From Bacteroidota bacterium (GTDB lineage Bacteria; Bacteroidota; Bacteroidia; J057; JADKCL01), in NCBI GenBank assembly GCA_016718825.1, contig JADKCL010000001.1, positions 62,001 to 126,000 of the forward strand: DNA of 64,000 nt, given 5' to 3'. This document shows, piece after piece, positions 18,120 to 26,619 of this stretch (positions within the stretch are counted from its first letter, which is position 1; every line of letters begins with the position of its first letter). A program made the translations under genes and the position numbers. Below the pieces are notes generated by a model that ran no database searches, had not been told where the DNA came from, and saw nothing but the letters and a program-made list of their open reading frames with translations.

Positions 18120-18586
18120 TGTGGGTCTTGTCCCCGCTTTTTCTGGAAAAAGGTTCGCATCAATTGCCGGCATTCGTTTTCGAGGATCCCGTGAACGACC
18201 TCCGTTTTGGGATGGAGCATTTCAGGGCCGAAGCGCGTGTAGCCAAATTTTGATTCGCCAGCACCGTAAACCACCTTTTCAAGTTGTACCCATCGCAAAG
18301 CGCCTGCACACATCGGGCAAGGCTCAATGGTCACATACAAAGTACATCCTTCAAGGTATTTGCTGCCCAAAAAGTCGCTTGCTGCGGTAATTGCAAGCAT
18401 TTCCGCATGCGCCGTTGCATCGTGAAGCCTTTCAACCTGATTATGGCCCCGACCGATAATGCGGTTGTTGCAAACGACAACCGCACCAATCGGCACCTCA
18501 TCATCTGCAAATGCCAGTTCGGCCTCTAAAAGGGCCTGATGCATAAAATGCTCGTCGGAATGGATACTCAACAGACTGGAAGACAT
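18116..18586 (-). CDS. tadA: tRNA-specific adenosine deaminase
   Basis: 156 residues of the cytidine/deoxycytidylate deaminase fold. The zinc and proton-shuttle motif HAE is at 60-62 and PCPMC at 89-93; GAVVVCNNRIIGRGHN and GCTLYVTIEP are typical TadA text. TadA converts A34 to inosine in tRNA-Arg(ACG). A CAACTTTG box lies four bases before the ATG, hinting at a leaderless start. The gene is followed by the DMT transporter in an ATGA overlap and preceded by a LytS-type kinase 50 bases upstream, so the three may be partly cotranscribed. Confidence 0.93.
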   Translation of the reverse strand: MSSSLLSIHSDEHFMHQALLEAELAFADDEVPIGAVVVCNNRIIGRGHNQVERLHDATAHAEMLAITAASDFLGSKYLEGCTLYVTIEPCPMCAGALRWVQLEKVVYGAGESKFGYTRFGPEMLHPKTEVVHGILENECRQLMRTFFQKKRGQDPQ

Positions 18587-18636
18587 GCGGCAAAGTTGAG
18601 CAAATTTCGGGGAATTGCCCGTTCCCGGCTTGCTTT

Positions 18637-21036
18637 TCAGGGCAAGGCTTTGGGCAACAAGACAGTTACTTTCGTTCCGTTGCCGGTGTTTTCAAAAACG
18701 AGCAGGTCGTCCCGGCCATAAATCTGCGACATCCTTGTATGCGTATTGCTCAGACCCGTGCTTGCAAAAATGCGCTTGTGGTCGATTCCAGGCCCATTGT
18801 CCTCGATTTCGCAACAGACGAGTTCGCCGCGGGGTTTGACTTTGATCGAAACCATGCCCTTGCCGATGATTTTTGCGATGCCGTGTTTGATGCAATTTTC
18901 GACGACCGTTTGGATCACAAAGGCCGGCAGGCTCACTTCGAGCAGGTTTTCGTCGATGTCCAAGTGCAATTGCAAGCGCTCTCCGAATCGGATTTTTTCG
19001 ATGTCGAGGTAGGTGCGCACCAAACTGAGCTCGTCTTTCAGCGTAACCGTAGCTTTATCACTGTTTTTGAGTGTGTACCGGAAAATGAAGGCCAACTTTT
19101 CGACTGCGACTTCGGCGTCGTCAGGATCGTCATGGATGAGTGCGGAAATCGTGTTGAGTGTATTAAAAAGAAAGTGTGGATTGATCTGCGAACGTAATGC
19201 CGTCAAATTTGCCTCGTAATTTTTTTGCATCAGCAACTTCTCCCGTTCCAGCAAATGCAAAACACCGAGAGTAAGCCGCGTTTGCTGCACGATCCGTTGC
19301 AGCAGCTCCTGATCATCCAGGTTGAAAACCCCACGTCGCTTTCTTCCGATCAAAATCATCCCGAATATCTTCTCGTTTACCGTGATCGGATAGATGAGTG
19401 AGAAGGGGAGCGGCCGGAGCAATGCCTCGATTTCTGAAGGGTATTGCTGTTGGGCAATTTGTCGGTTACGCGCCCAAAATCCGGCATTTGACTTTAAGTA
19501 ATGGTAGACCTGTTCGAATTCAGCTTCTTGTAAATCAATAGCTGACCCTGCATCGGGGTCGCCCTTTATTCGAATGCCAGCAACGGTGGTTCCAAAATAA
19601 TCCTTAAGCTCGGTGACCAGATCTTCCAGAAGTTTCTGGGAGCTGGGATATTGGGATATACTTGAAATGAAGCGGTCAAGTTTGTCTCTCCGACTTTGCT
19701 GCGCCAAAACAAAATATCGCCGAATACGTGGTTCGTAGTTTTTGTATCCTGCACGCAAAATCAAGACTACCACGATGACCAAAGCGAGTTCAAGGTAGGA
19801 CTGATATTTAATCTGTAAACCAAAGGAATCCAAGGATAAATGCAGCAGGAAATAAAGTAAAAGTACAAGTACAGAAAGTACGACGTATTGAAGTGTTCCT
19901 GTAAGTACAAGGCTCACTCTTCCGAACTTCAATTGTGCGGCTGAGGCGTTGATGAGGGGGATGAAAATAGCGCCATAGGAAAGGAAATTCGTGAATTCTG
20001 TTGTGTGTGGAAGCCACCCAATTTGCCAAAGATTCCCCAGGTACAGGATGGTCAATATGCCTGTGTAAAGCAATGCAAGGACATGGAAAAGTTTGTCAAG
20101 GCGGCTACGCTTGGTCCACATCTGAAAGATGGCCAAGAGCAGCATGAGCAAGACCATTGAAAGGAAAAAAAGCAGCACAAACTGTTCTGTTGGAACCGCA
20201 AAATGAACGAAGGAGCTTTTCCAGAGGAGATTCCAAATCGCAAAGGCGCTGTAAGTTGCCAGGCCCAAAGGCAAGAGGATAAACCAGCGCATTTGGTTGC
20301 CGAGGCGTGCATACAAAGTTGCAATGGCGTAAAGAAAAATGAGAATCGAAATGGCGAATGTAAATATTTGCTCTAAGTCAGGTTGGTTATAGGTGTTGTT
20401 AACCAATAAGTTAAGGTGGTGAAATCCCATCGTGAGAAACACCAAAAACGACATCACGACCACAAAAAATATGGGCCAACTTTCACGTAACGCACGCCGA
20501 ATGATCGGCAGAATGATCAGAATCGAAATCAATGAGATGAGGATCCCGCTGAACAGCATCCACGGGGAGAGGGACCATAGGGCTGGAGTTTCAACAAATG
20601 TGAAGCGTGGCCGGAATGATGTTTCGATGAGGAGGCTTTTCCACCCACCTCCGGGCTGCACGGAACCCGGCCGCTCAACCCAGTAGAGAACAACGGTTCC
20701 GGGTGGTGTGTGTCGGGCGATTTCCTCCACCATCTCTGCGCGGTACACATCTTGGTACTCTATGCGGCGCAGGATGTCGCCCTCCCTGAAAAATTGATCA
20801 TACAGCAGCGGATTGCTCTTGATCAGAGGATGAATCTTGGTCGCAACAACGCCTTCTTCTGCGTCCTGCCACGTTACCCAGTCATTTCCACCAAAGTTCA
20901 GTTGTTCCGAGGATTCGATTTCGCCAAGACTTGCCCAATCTACACGGTTGAAAAAGCCAAACGCCGCCAAGGCAAGAATGGCGATTGCAAGTCCCAAAAC
21001 TGGAAGCTGCCGATATGAAAATGCGCTGCGGCTCAA
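18637..21036 (-). CDS. LytS-type sensor histidine kinase with PDZ-like, 7TM and GAF modules
   Basis: 799 residues. After a first helix (about 8-27) comes an extracytoplasmic segment (about 30-125) with a PDZ-like end: EGDILRRIEYQDVYRAEMVE, then PPGTVVLYWVERPG. Six or seven membrane helices follow (about 155-430), a GAF-like domain (about 470-600), then the His_kinase domain with NPHFLFNTLNTIS and a HATPase domain (VVENCIKHG, DNGPGI, GLSNTHTRM). This HPK8-type kinase class normally works with LytTR response regulators. None is adjacent, but LytTR-like boxes lie in the upstream intergenic region. Sensed signal unknown. Confidence 0.92.
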   Translation of the reverse strand: MSRSAFSYRQLPVLGLAIAILALAAFGFFNRVDWASLGEIESSEQLNFGGNDWVTWQDAEEGVVATKIHPLIKSNPLLYDQFFREGDILRRIEYQDVYRAEMVEEIARHTPPGTVVLYWVERPGSVQPGGGWKSLLIETSFRPRFTFVETPALWSLSPWMLFSGILISLISILIILPIIRRALRESWPIFFVVVMSFLVFLTMGFHHLNLLVNNTYNQPDLEQIFTFAISILIFLYAIATLYARLGNQMRWFILLPLGLATYSAFAIWNLLWKSSFVHFAVPTEQFVLLFFLSMVLLMLLLAIFQMWTKRSRLDKLFHVLALLYTGILTILYLGNLWQIGWLPHTTEFTNFLSYGAIFIPLINASAAQLKFGRVSLVLTGTLQYVVLSVLVLLLYFLLHLSLDSFGLQIKYQSYLELALVIVVVLILRAGYKNYEPRIRRYFVLAQQSRRDKLDRFISSISQYPSSQKLLEDLVTELKDYFGTTVAGIRIKGDPDAGSAIDLQEAEFEQVYHYLKSNAGFWARNRQIAQQQYPSEIEALLRPLPFSLIYPITVNEKIFGMILIGRKRRGVFNLDDQELLQRIVQQTRLTLGVLHLLEREKLLMQKNYEANLTALRSQINPHFLFNTLNTISALIHDDPDDAEVAVEKLAFIFRYTLKNSDKATVTLKDELSLVRTYLDIEKIRFGERLQLHLDIDENLLEVSLPAFVIQTVVENCIKHGIAKIIGKGMVSIKVKPRGELVCCEIEDNGPGIDHKRIFASTGLSNTHTRMSQIYGRDDLLVFENTGNGTKVTVLLPKALP

Positions 21037-21229
21037 AATCGTCTTTAAGCCGTGAAGTTAACAAGAAAGAAGGGATTTGGTGAAGGGTGGCTGCTTTGCA
21101 TGGAGACGGTATTCGCTGAGGATTTTGACCGCTTTGTTGATGTGGCGATCACAGCAAACCACGAACCTTGGACACCCATTCAGAATTCAACCCAATCGTG
21201 ATTCCAGCTAATTCTGAAAATTCTGCTCA

Positions 21230-21310
21230 AAAAAAATTAGGGGCCTCAATCCGCATGCGGAGATTCCCCTAATCCTTGCTCTTGTTGCCAGGCTTCTCCT
21301 GACAATTCGA
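21230..21310 (-). ncRNA. Candidate small RNA ending in a strong intrinsic terminator
   Basis: On the minus strand a TATACTCG box (21308-21315; one TTTG lies 23 bases upstream of it) is followed by a hairpin TTGTCAGG/CCTGGCAA with a five-base loop (about 21286-21306). Next comes a terminator whose outer stem is ATTAGGGG/CCCCTAAT with an inner AATCCGC/GCGGA helix, then eight T residues (ending near 21230). The predicted RNA would be about 75 nt. It shows no open frame and no match I can recognise to SRP RNA or a known riboswitch. Existence of the terminator is solid; the RNA is inferred. Confidence 0.45.
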
Positions 21311-21315
21311 GTATA
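21308..21315 (-). promoter_or_regulatory. Possible -7 box TATACTCG of the small RNA
   Basis: Two mismatches to TAnnTTTG, with TTTG 23 bases upstream on the same strand as a -33 candidate. Weak by itself; its position between the LytTR-like boxes and the terminated hairpins gives it weight. Confidence 0.35.
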
Positions 21316-21348
21316 GCAGGTTTTTTTCCTAATCCGTTCAAAATCAGC

Positions 21349-21399
21349 CCGAACTGTAATTTAGTCTGCGCGAACGGTATTTTTTCCGACCTGAACGGT
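21349..21399 (-). promoter_or_regulatory. Three LytTR-like direct repeats with exact 21-bp period
   Basis: Reading the minus strand: ACCGTTCAG (21391-21399), ACCGTTCGC (21370-21378) and ACAGTTCGG (21349-21357). The first and third match the LytTR-domain consensus [TA][AC][CA]GTTN[AG][TG] at all nine positions, the middle one at eight. Start-to-start spacing is 21 bp both times, the 9+12 arrangement LytTR regulators bind. The array lies about 30 bp from a TATATTTG box on the plus strand and about 34 bp from the TATACTCG box on the minus strand. Confidence 0.6.
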
Positions 21400-21428
21400 A
21401 AAATTAATTTTCATTGTGTGGATTTGTG

Positions 21429-21436
21429 TATATTTG
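21429..21436 (+). promoter_or_regulatory. -7 box TATATTTG of the 6S-like RNA
   Basis: Perfect TAnnTTTG match. A TTG lies 12 bases upstream, the same arrangement as at 11332-11354; no TTTG at the usual 19-base spacing. Confidence 0.5.
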
Positions 21437-21439
21437 CAT

Positions 21440-21628
21440 TAGACAGGACAAGGTCGAATAGCCCTTTTCTTGGAAAAACGGGGAATTCCCAATTGGCAAT
21501 GTGTTATGCACCGAGGTCCTTCGGTGGCTGTTATACCCTAATTCTTGCACTCTTGACTTGTTTTTAGCCAAAGGAAACCTCCCCGTTTGCAAAAATTCGA
21601 AAAGCGCGGCCTCGGTTGCGCTTTTTGC
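21440..21628 (+). ncRNA. Candidate 6S-like structured RNA
   Basis: About 190 nt between a perfect -7 box and a terminator hairpin AAAGCGC/GCGCTTT followed by TTTTT (21601-21625). Nested complementarity gives one long irregular hairpin: AAACGGGGA (21476-21484) with TCCCCGTTT (21580-21588), TTGGC (21493-21497) with GCCAA (21567-21571), and an apical stem CACCGA/TCGGTG (21509-21526), leaving large internal bubbles. Length, closing stem and central bubble resemble 6S RNA, which sequesters RNA polymerase. I cannot recall the 6S-Flavo consensus well enough to confirm. An open frame of 62 codons on the other strand looks fortuitous. Confidence 0.42.
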
Positions 21629-21731
21629 GTTGAATAGGCTTGCTAAATCAACCTAATAACAAACGAAATAATTCGTGTAAAACTTTAGGTGATGGATGGT
21701 AAGTGATTGTTCAATAATGTTTCCATACAAT

Positions 21732-22634
21732 TCATGAATAAAGCAATTCCAATTGCTTCCCGCCTAGCGCAATCGCCTCCTTCAGCACAGTTGAACGGTC
21801 TTCCCCTTTTAGAAAGCGTTGATGAATGTCCTCGGAAAAATCCCTTTTGCTCAATTTCCGGCCATTGGCATCCACCAAAAGGGGATGATGCAAATAAATG
21901 GGGTGGGAAGTTTGGCCCAGCATTTCTGCCAAAAGAATTTGTCTACCAGTTGAGCTGAGGATGTCCATTCCTCTGATGATCAAATTTATACCTTGTCGAA
22001 GATCGTCAACTACGACGGCAAATTGATAGGTCCAATTCCCATGATTGTCACGAATTGCAAAGTCGCCAATCTGCGTTGCGGGATGCTGGACTTGCCTTCC
22101 GAGAATCGCGTCGTCAAATTCGACGGTTATCGCCGGAAGGCGCACCCTTAAAGTTTTTCCCGTATCGTCGTCTAGATTACGGTCCCGACAATATCCATCG
22201 TATTGCAATTCCTCAGCCTCGGACTGTCCAGTGCGTGCAAGGATTTGCTTTCTGGAACAATCACAGGCATAGACAAGTCCTCTTTCTTGCAAGCTTAACA
22301 CTGCCGCTTGGTAGTGGCTTTCACAGTCGCTTTGCCGATAATCGCAAACTCCGGCCCTGAATTCGGCGATTTTGCCAAAGTCGGGTTCAAATCCCAGCCA
22401 TTCCAGGTCTTGAAGCAAGGCAGTCTCAAATTCGGGTTTGCAGCGAATGCGGTCGTGATTTTCCAGTCTCAAAACGACCTCGCCCTCGCAAGCCCGCGCG
22501 ACGCCCCATACATAGAGCGCATTCACCACGTGGCCCATGTGCAGGTACCCCGTCGGACTCGGGGCAAAGCGCGTGCGCAAGACGCGGCCATCGAGGCGCT
22601 CTAAAATCCATTCGATCGTCGTCAAGGTGGACAT
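21732..22634 (-). CDS. gluQ: Glutamyl-Q tRNA(Asp) synthetase-like protein
   Basis: 300 residues: only the catalytic part of a class I glutamyl-tRNA synthetase, without the anticodon-binding domain, the hallmark of GluQ-RS. RFAPSPTGYLHMGH (about 22-35) carries the HIGH-type motif, LRLENHDR follows, cysteines in YACDC and YDGYC form the usual zinc site, and KLSKRDF near 264 is the KMSKS equivalent. The enzyme attaches glutamate to queuosine in tRNA-Asp. A TAACTTGA box ends four bases before the start. LENHDR replaces the more usual LEDLD/LRDTD text, within family variation. Confidence 0.87.
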   Translation of the reverse strand: MSTLTTIEWILERLDGRVLRTRFAPSPTGYLHMGHVVNALYVWGVARACEGEVVLRLENHDRIRCKPEFETALLQDLEWLGFEPDFGKIAEFRAGVCDYRQSDCESHYQAAVLSLQERGLVYACDCSRKQILARTGQSEAEELQYDGYCRDRNLDDDTGKTLRVRLPAITVEFDDAILGRQVQHPATQIGDFAIRDNHGNWTYQFAVVVDDLRQGINLIIRGMDILSSTGRQILLAEMLGQTSHPIYLHHPLLVDANGRKLSKRDFSEDIHQRFLKGEDRSTVLKEAIALGGKQLELLYS

Positions 22635-22704
22635 GCCGTCAAGTTAGTGTTTTTGAGAAAATCCAAGGCGATCGACTTCTGATTCGGCTAGCATTGGGGG
22701 ATCG

Positions 22705-24450
22705 ATGTCGCAGATTTGTATTCGCTTGTACATCAATCATCTTCTGCAAGTGACGAAAACTCTACTATTCACTTTCTGCTTTTGCCTGCTTTTTATTGTT
22801 GCCAGATCCCAAAACCAACTCCCGAATTATTTTTTCGGAAGTCCGGTGAATATGACCTGCCCCTATGACAGCACCAACTTTGACGGTTTTCTTGAATGGG
22901 AGGGTTTTCAAACGACCGACAGCAGCTACTGGGGAACCCGCGATACCCACTGTTTCGGCATCGCCGCACTTCCGAATGCAGGGCTAAGCATCGATCAAGG
23001 GAGTATCAATCCGATTTATCCCTTCTATGTTTCAAGTGTCCTTGACAGCTCCAACAAGGTCGCCTTGGACAGCAATGGCCTCTACAAATTGAGCTTCAAC
23101 ATTTACGCCAACAATGGGATGATCAATATGCTGCAAGGCAACAATTGTCCCGACGGAATTTGCAACGGCGTGCAAATCGGCATTGAAATTCCTGACAGCG
23201 CTGGCACGGGCCATGAAATTCGGTGGTATTCTGGGGCGGGCTCAATTTTCGGCAATTCGATGTACGTTGAATTTTGTTTCGCTACCGAACTGTTTCCACA
23301 AGGGAACTTCATCCGGCATGCTTACATCAAAATGAGTCCCGATGGCCCAAGTGTGGGTGTGGAATTGTATGCTTATAACATCTTGATTGAGGATATGACG
23401 CAGAATACCGAGAAGATCCGCAGGATCGACGCGGGGTGGAATGGGACCAATTATTCGGCCTACTTGTATCCATTTTCTGGAGCTTGCTTTTGCAGCAACA
23501 AGATGATGATGTACAACGACACGGTGCATCCCGGCCCCAACCATCAGAGTTTTGTGGAGGTTTTTCCTTCGCCCAATGTTGCCACGCAAGAAACGATTGA
23601 CGTCACGATTGATCCGTTTTCCACGTTGATTTACCAGCCCTACACGCAGATGCGAGGTGGCTTGGTGTTGGGAGACACCATTCGGCATATCGTGAACCTC
23701 GTCAACAATGGCGGGAACATTTGTACATATCCGTTCATCGACCTCGTCTTTCAAAACGGAGACGGTTACCGGCATACGAATGGCGAAGTGAAAATGGAAG
23801 GCAAAATGGCCTGCATGCAATTTGGAAAAGGAAGTGCCTTGACGGTGACGGCAGGAAGCCATTTCGTCTACGGTCGGCCGGGCCATGGAATGCTCGCAAT
23901 TCGATCCAATGGCAAAATTGTCTTAGAGCCACGTGCAGAAATGGTGATGCACAACATTTTTTCGATCGGTGAATACCGTGACGAAATAGGTCCGGGAAAA
24001 TTTTCCTTGCACTTGAAGCCGGGAAGCAAGTTTACTTTCGGGCCGGATGCGATGTTGACGAATGAAAACAGCAGATTCCGGGAAAGCACGATGCTTGACG
24101 TGTACATGGAAGGCGGTACGCTCGACGATTCCAATCTTTCAACCGAAGAACGGGCGCTCATTCGCAGAATCTACCCAAGTCCCAGTGCTGAATTTGCCGA
24201 CAACCTTCAGATTCTGGGCAACCCCTTCTCTGAAACCCTCGAACTCACGCTCACCACGGCAGGAGCAATGCCCATCACCGTCGATTTGATGGGGATGAAT
24301 GGGCAATTGCTACAACACCATGAACTTGAAGCCACCCTCGGGGCGAACTATTTTCAGCTCAAAACGAATGCATTGCCGGCCGGCACTTACCTGCTGCGCG
24401 CCACGACGCCGTATGCAAGCTGCACCAAAAGGGTTCTGAAGGCGGATTGA
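22705..24450 (+). CDS. Secreted protein of unknown function with T9SS sorting domain
   Basis: 581 residues. A long N-terminal region with a hydrophobic core (TLLFTFCFCLLFIV) ends RSQNQ, a signal peptide. A GTG 15 codons in could be the true start. The N-terminal half (FDGFLEWEGFQTTDSSYWG and later) suggests a beta-sandwich of unknown family. The middle has a run of short beta-strand repeats (GSALTVTAGSHFVYGRPGH, LEPRAEMVMHN) like a right-handed beta-helix. The end (NPFSETLELTL to LPAGTYLLRAT) is a type A sorting domain. Six or so cysteines suggest extracellular disulfides. Function unrecognised. Confidence 0.82.
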   Translation: MSQICIRLYINHLLQVTKTLLFTFCFCLLFIVARSQNQLPNYFFGSPVNMTCPYDSTNFDGFLEWEGFQTTDSSYWGTRDTHCFGIAALPNAGLSIDQGSINPIYPFYVSSVLDSSNKVALDSNGLYKLSFNIYANNGMINMLQGNNCPDGICNGVQIGIEIPDSAGTGHEIRWYSGAGSIFGNSMYVEFCFATELFPQGNFIRHAYIKMSPDGPSVGVELYAYNILIEDMTQNTEKIRRIDAGWNGTNYSAYLYPFSGACFCSNKMMMYNDTVHPGPNHQSFVEVFPSPNVATQETIDVTIDPFSTLIYQPYTQMRGGLVLGDTIRHIVNLVNNGGNICTYPFIDLVFQNGDGYRHTNGEVKMEGKMACMQFGKGSALTVTAGSHFVYGRPGHGMLAIRSNGKIVLEPRAEMVMHNIFSIGEYRDEIGPGKFSLHLKPGSKFTFGPDAMLTNENSRFRESTMLDVYMEGGTLDDSNLSTEERALIRRIYPSPSAEFADNLQILGNPFSETLELTLTTAGAMPITVDLMGMNGQLLQHHELEATLGANYFQLKTNALPAGTYLLRATTPYASCTKRVLKAD

Positions 24451-24519
24451 CCTCGGCTGCGAATGGTTGGAAGGCGGCATCGAGGGTGGATGAATCATTT
24501 TCCGCCGATGCGAATCTGT

Positions 24520-25233
24520 CTATTCCTTAAACGGATCCTGCGGATTGGATTCTCCGGGAACGTAATAATTGCTCGATCCGGGCCAGTTTTGGCGATAGTT
24601 CCAAGGGGCGGATTCGTCTTGCGGTTCTTGCTCGGGTTCATCTTCCCACTGATAACGTTTGCGGGGCTGAATGTCCTTTTTCCGGAATCCCCAAGCCATG
24701 GCAATTCCTGCGAGGGCACCAAAAAGATGGGATTCCCATGAAACGCCCGTCTTCCCCGGGAAAATGCCGACCACCATGCTTCCGTAGAAGATGGCGATCA
24801 CCAAGGAAAGCATCAGGCTGCGACGATCACGTTTGAAGACACCGTTGAAAAAGAGGAATGCTCCCAAGCCATAGACCACGCCGCTTGCGCCGATGATCGC
24901 GGCCGTCGGCGCTGCGATCCACACCCAAATGCCCGTGAGCAACCAGATTCCCACCATTGCCTTCCAAGCACTGCTCGGGTAGTAATAGAGATTCGCAGCA
25001 AAGAAGAAAAACAAAGGCCCCGAATTTCCCACCAAGTGTGCGATGTCATCGTGCACCCACGGCGAAGTCAAAACGCCCAACAGTCCCCGGACATGTCCCG
25101 GGATGTTGGCGAGGCTGCTTTTGTCAATTTCCAGAATGTAGATCAAGCCATGCACCAGCCACATCAAGACCAGCAGCACAGCCGAATAGGCCAAGCTCTG
25201 CAAAATCCTTTTCTGATCTTCCCGGTGATCCAT
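24520..25233 (-). CDS. Rhomboid-family intramembrane serine protease
   Basis: 237 residues with six membrane segments. The catalytic Ser is in GASGVVYGLGA (Ser 117) and the His in SHLFGALAG (His 169), the rhomboid dyad; HLVGNSGPLFF supplies the HxxxN motif. It cleaves membrane proteins within the bilayer. A cytoplasmic tail of about 55 residues after the last helix is rich in Glu, Gln, Pro and Tyr and unrelated to the catalytic core. The start MDHREDQK is chosen because a TATCTTGC box ends four bases before it; six extra codons upstream are possible. Confidence 0.92.
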   Translation of the reverse strand: MDHREDQKRILQSLAYSAVLLVLMWLVHGLIYILEIDKSSLANIPGHVRGLLGVLTSPWVHDDIAHLVGNSGPLFFFFAANLYYYPSSAWKAMVGIWLLTGIWVWIAAPTAAIIGASGVVYGLGAFLFFNGVFKRDRRSLMLSLVIAIFYGSMVVGIFPGKTGVSWESHLFGALAGIAMAWGFRKKDIQPRKRYQWEDEPEQEPQDESAPWNYRQNWPGSSNYYVPGESNPQDPFKE

Positions 25234-25488
25234 TGCTGCAAGATAATACACTTTTGCCCGTGGAATGTTTCAGGCACGCAATGTCTCTTGGGTTACAGAA
25301 AATGGCCCCATGTGCATTAATGTGTACAGCGAATGTGTGCCTTTCTGACCATTTTTCAAAACACATACGGACGGCTTTTTCGACCTAAATCGATTCATTT
25401 TCCAGCCTTGAAAATTGCGCTATTGTGGCACAAGGCTTGAATAATCGGAAGGGTATTCGATTTCTATTCACCTTAAAATTTAAATGTC

Positions 25489-26562
25489 ATGAAAAAAATT
25501 GTACTCTTCTCTGCATTGATTCTGATGGCTGCTGTTTCTGTTGCCCAGGCACCAAAACCGGTTTCAAAATTGGTCACCATTGCCGGACAGCATGGCGGGG
25601 GCCAAGGTTCCAGTTCATCCGGCGGTCAAGGTGGCGGCCCGCAAGGAGGTTATCAAGGAGGTGGACACGGCACCGGCCACAATGGAGGCGGCCACGGAGG
25701 TTACCACCACAACAGTGGCCAAAATATGGGACCACCTGCGATGTGCCTCGCCGACTTTCGCATGGCCATGGAGGCAGTTGGTCGTCAAACTTTTGACAGC
25801 GACAAGTTGCGCGTCTCCAACCAAGTCTTGCGCGGCCATTTCATGAGCTCGATCCAGGTGCGCGACATGGCGCGGCTGTTTACCTTTGAAAGCTACCGCG
25901 TTGATTTTGTGAAGGCTGCCTACGTAAAGGTTGTCGATCAGCAGAACTTCTATGTTGTGAATGATGTCTTTACCTTCAGCTCGAGCATCGCCGAGGTGGT
26001 CAACTATACCAACAGTGTCGGCTTTGCCGGCGGCGGTACCTGGACCAGTGGCCATGGCGGAAGCAACGGCGGTGGACACCACAACCATGCCGGACCTTGC
26101 AGCAGCGCATGCGGTGGCAACGGTGGCGGATATGGCCAAAATGGATACTACGGTGGTGGCCAAGCTGGCGGCGGTGCTGCCTGCGGAAGCGGAAACGGCA
26201 TGACCTATTCCGGCGGAATGAACTCCGTACCTGTGCTCCCGATGTGTGGCATGTGCAGCGGGTACCACGAAGTGAGCTTGGTCTGCGAACGCGAATTTGG
26301 CAACATTGCCGGCGCGATCGACAACCGCACCTTCGAATCCGATAAGATACTCGTGGCCAAGCAGGCATTGCGTGGCAAGATGGTAAGCTCCGATCAAGTG
26401 CGTCGCTTCATGGACCTCTTTACCTTCGAAAGCACCAAATTGGACTTTGCCAAGTTTGCCTTCCGCATGACCATCGACCCCCAGAACTACTACATTGTCA
26501 ACGATGGATTCACCTTCAGCAGCAGCATTCGCGAGCTCGACGAATTCATCCGACGCGGTTAA
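25489..26562 (+). CDS. Secreted protein with two DUF4476 domains and Gly/His-rich linkers
   Basis: 357 residues. A signal peptide ending SVAQA is followed by a Gly/His/Ser-rich stretch (about 35-82), DUF4476 copy 1 (about 85-185, FDSDKLRVSNQVLRG to VNDVFTFSSSI), a second Gly/His/Asn-rich linker with several cysteines (about 190-260), and DUF4476 copy 2 (about 265-355, FESDKILVAKQALRG to VNDGFTFSSSI). The two copies share most of their core text and clearly arose by duplication. DUF4476 function is unknown. The linkers look suited to flexible display or metal binding. No sorting domain is present. Confidence 0.87.
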   Translation: MKKIVLFSALILMAAVSVAQAPKPVSKLVTIAGQHGGGQGSSSSGGQGGGPQGGYQGGGHGTGHNGGGHGGYHHNSGQNMGPPAMCLADFRMAMEAVGRQTFDSDKLRVSNQVLRGHFMSSIQVRDMARLFTFESYRVDFVKAAYVKVVDQQNFYVVNDVFTFSSSIAEVVNYTNSVGFAGGGTWTSGHGGSNGGGHHNHAGPCSSACGGNGGGYGQNGYYGGGQAGGGAACGSGNGMTYSGGMNSVPVLPMCGMCSGYHEVSLVCEREFGNIAGAIDNRTFESDKILVAKQALRGKMVSSDQVRRFMDLFTFESTKLDFAKFAFRMTIDPQNYYIVNDGFTFSSSIRELDEFIRRG

Positions 26563-26587
26563 TCTTCCTTGGAAATTTGTGAGAATG

Positions 26588-26618
26588 CCCCGCCCCTCAA
26601 AAGGCGGGGTGTTTTTTT
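26588..26618 (+). terminator. Intrinsic terminator after the DUF4476 gene
   Basis: Stem CCCCGCC/GGCGGGG with an eight-base loop and a following T-rich run (TGTTTTTTT). It also borders the end of the convergent ankyrin gene. Confidence 0.85.
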
Positions 26619-26619
26619 G

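Noticed and set aside
21230..21310. SRP (4.5S) RNA or S-box-like riboswitch
   Set aside because: Some resemblance (TGTCAGG, CCTGGCAAC) but the conserved SRP GGAA apical region and riboswitch core are not present.
21404..21592. 62-codon minus-strand frame overlapping the 6S-like RNA
   Set aside because: TTG start, no promoter or family features; nested base-pairing on the opposite strand explains the sequence better.
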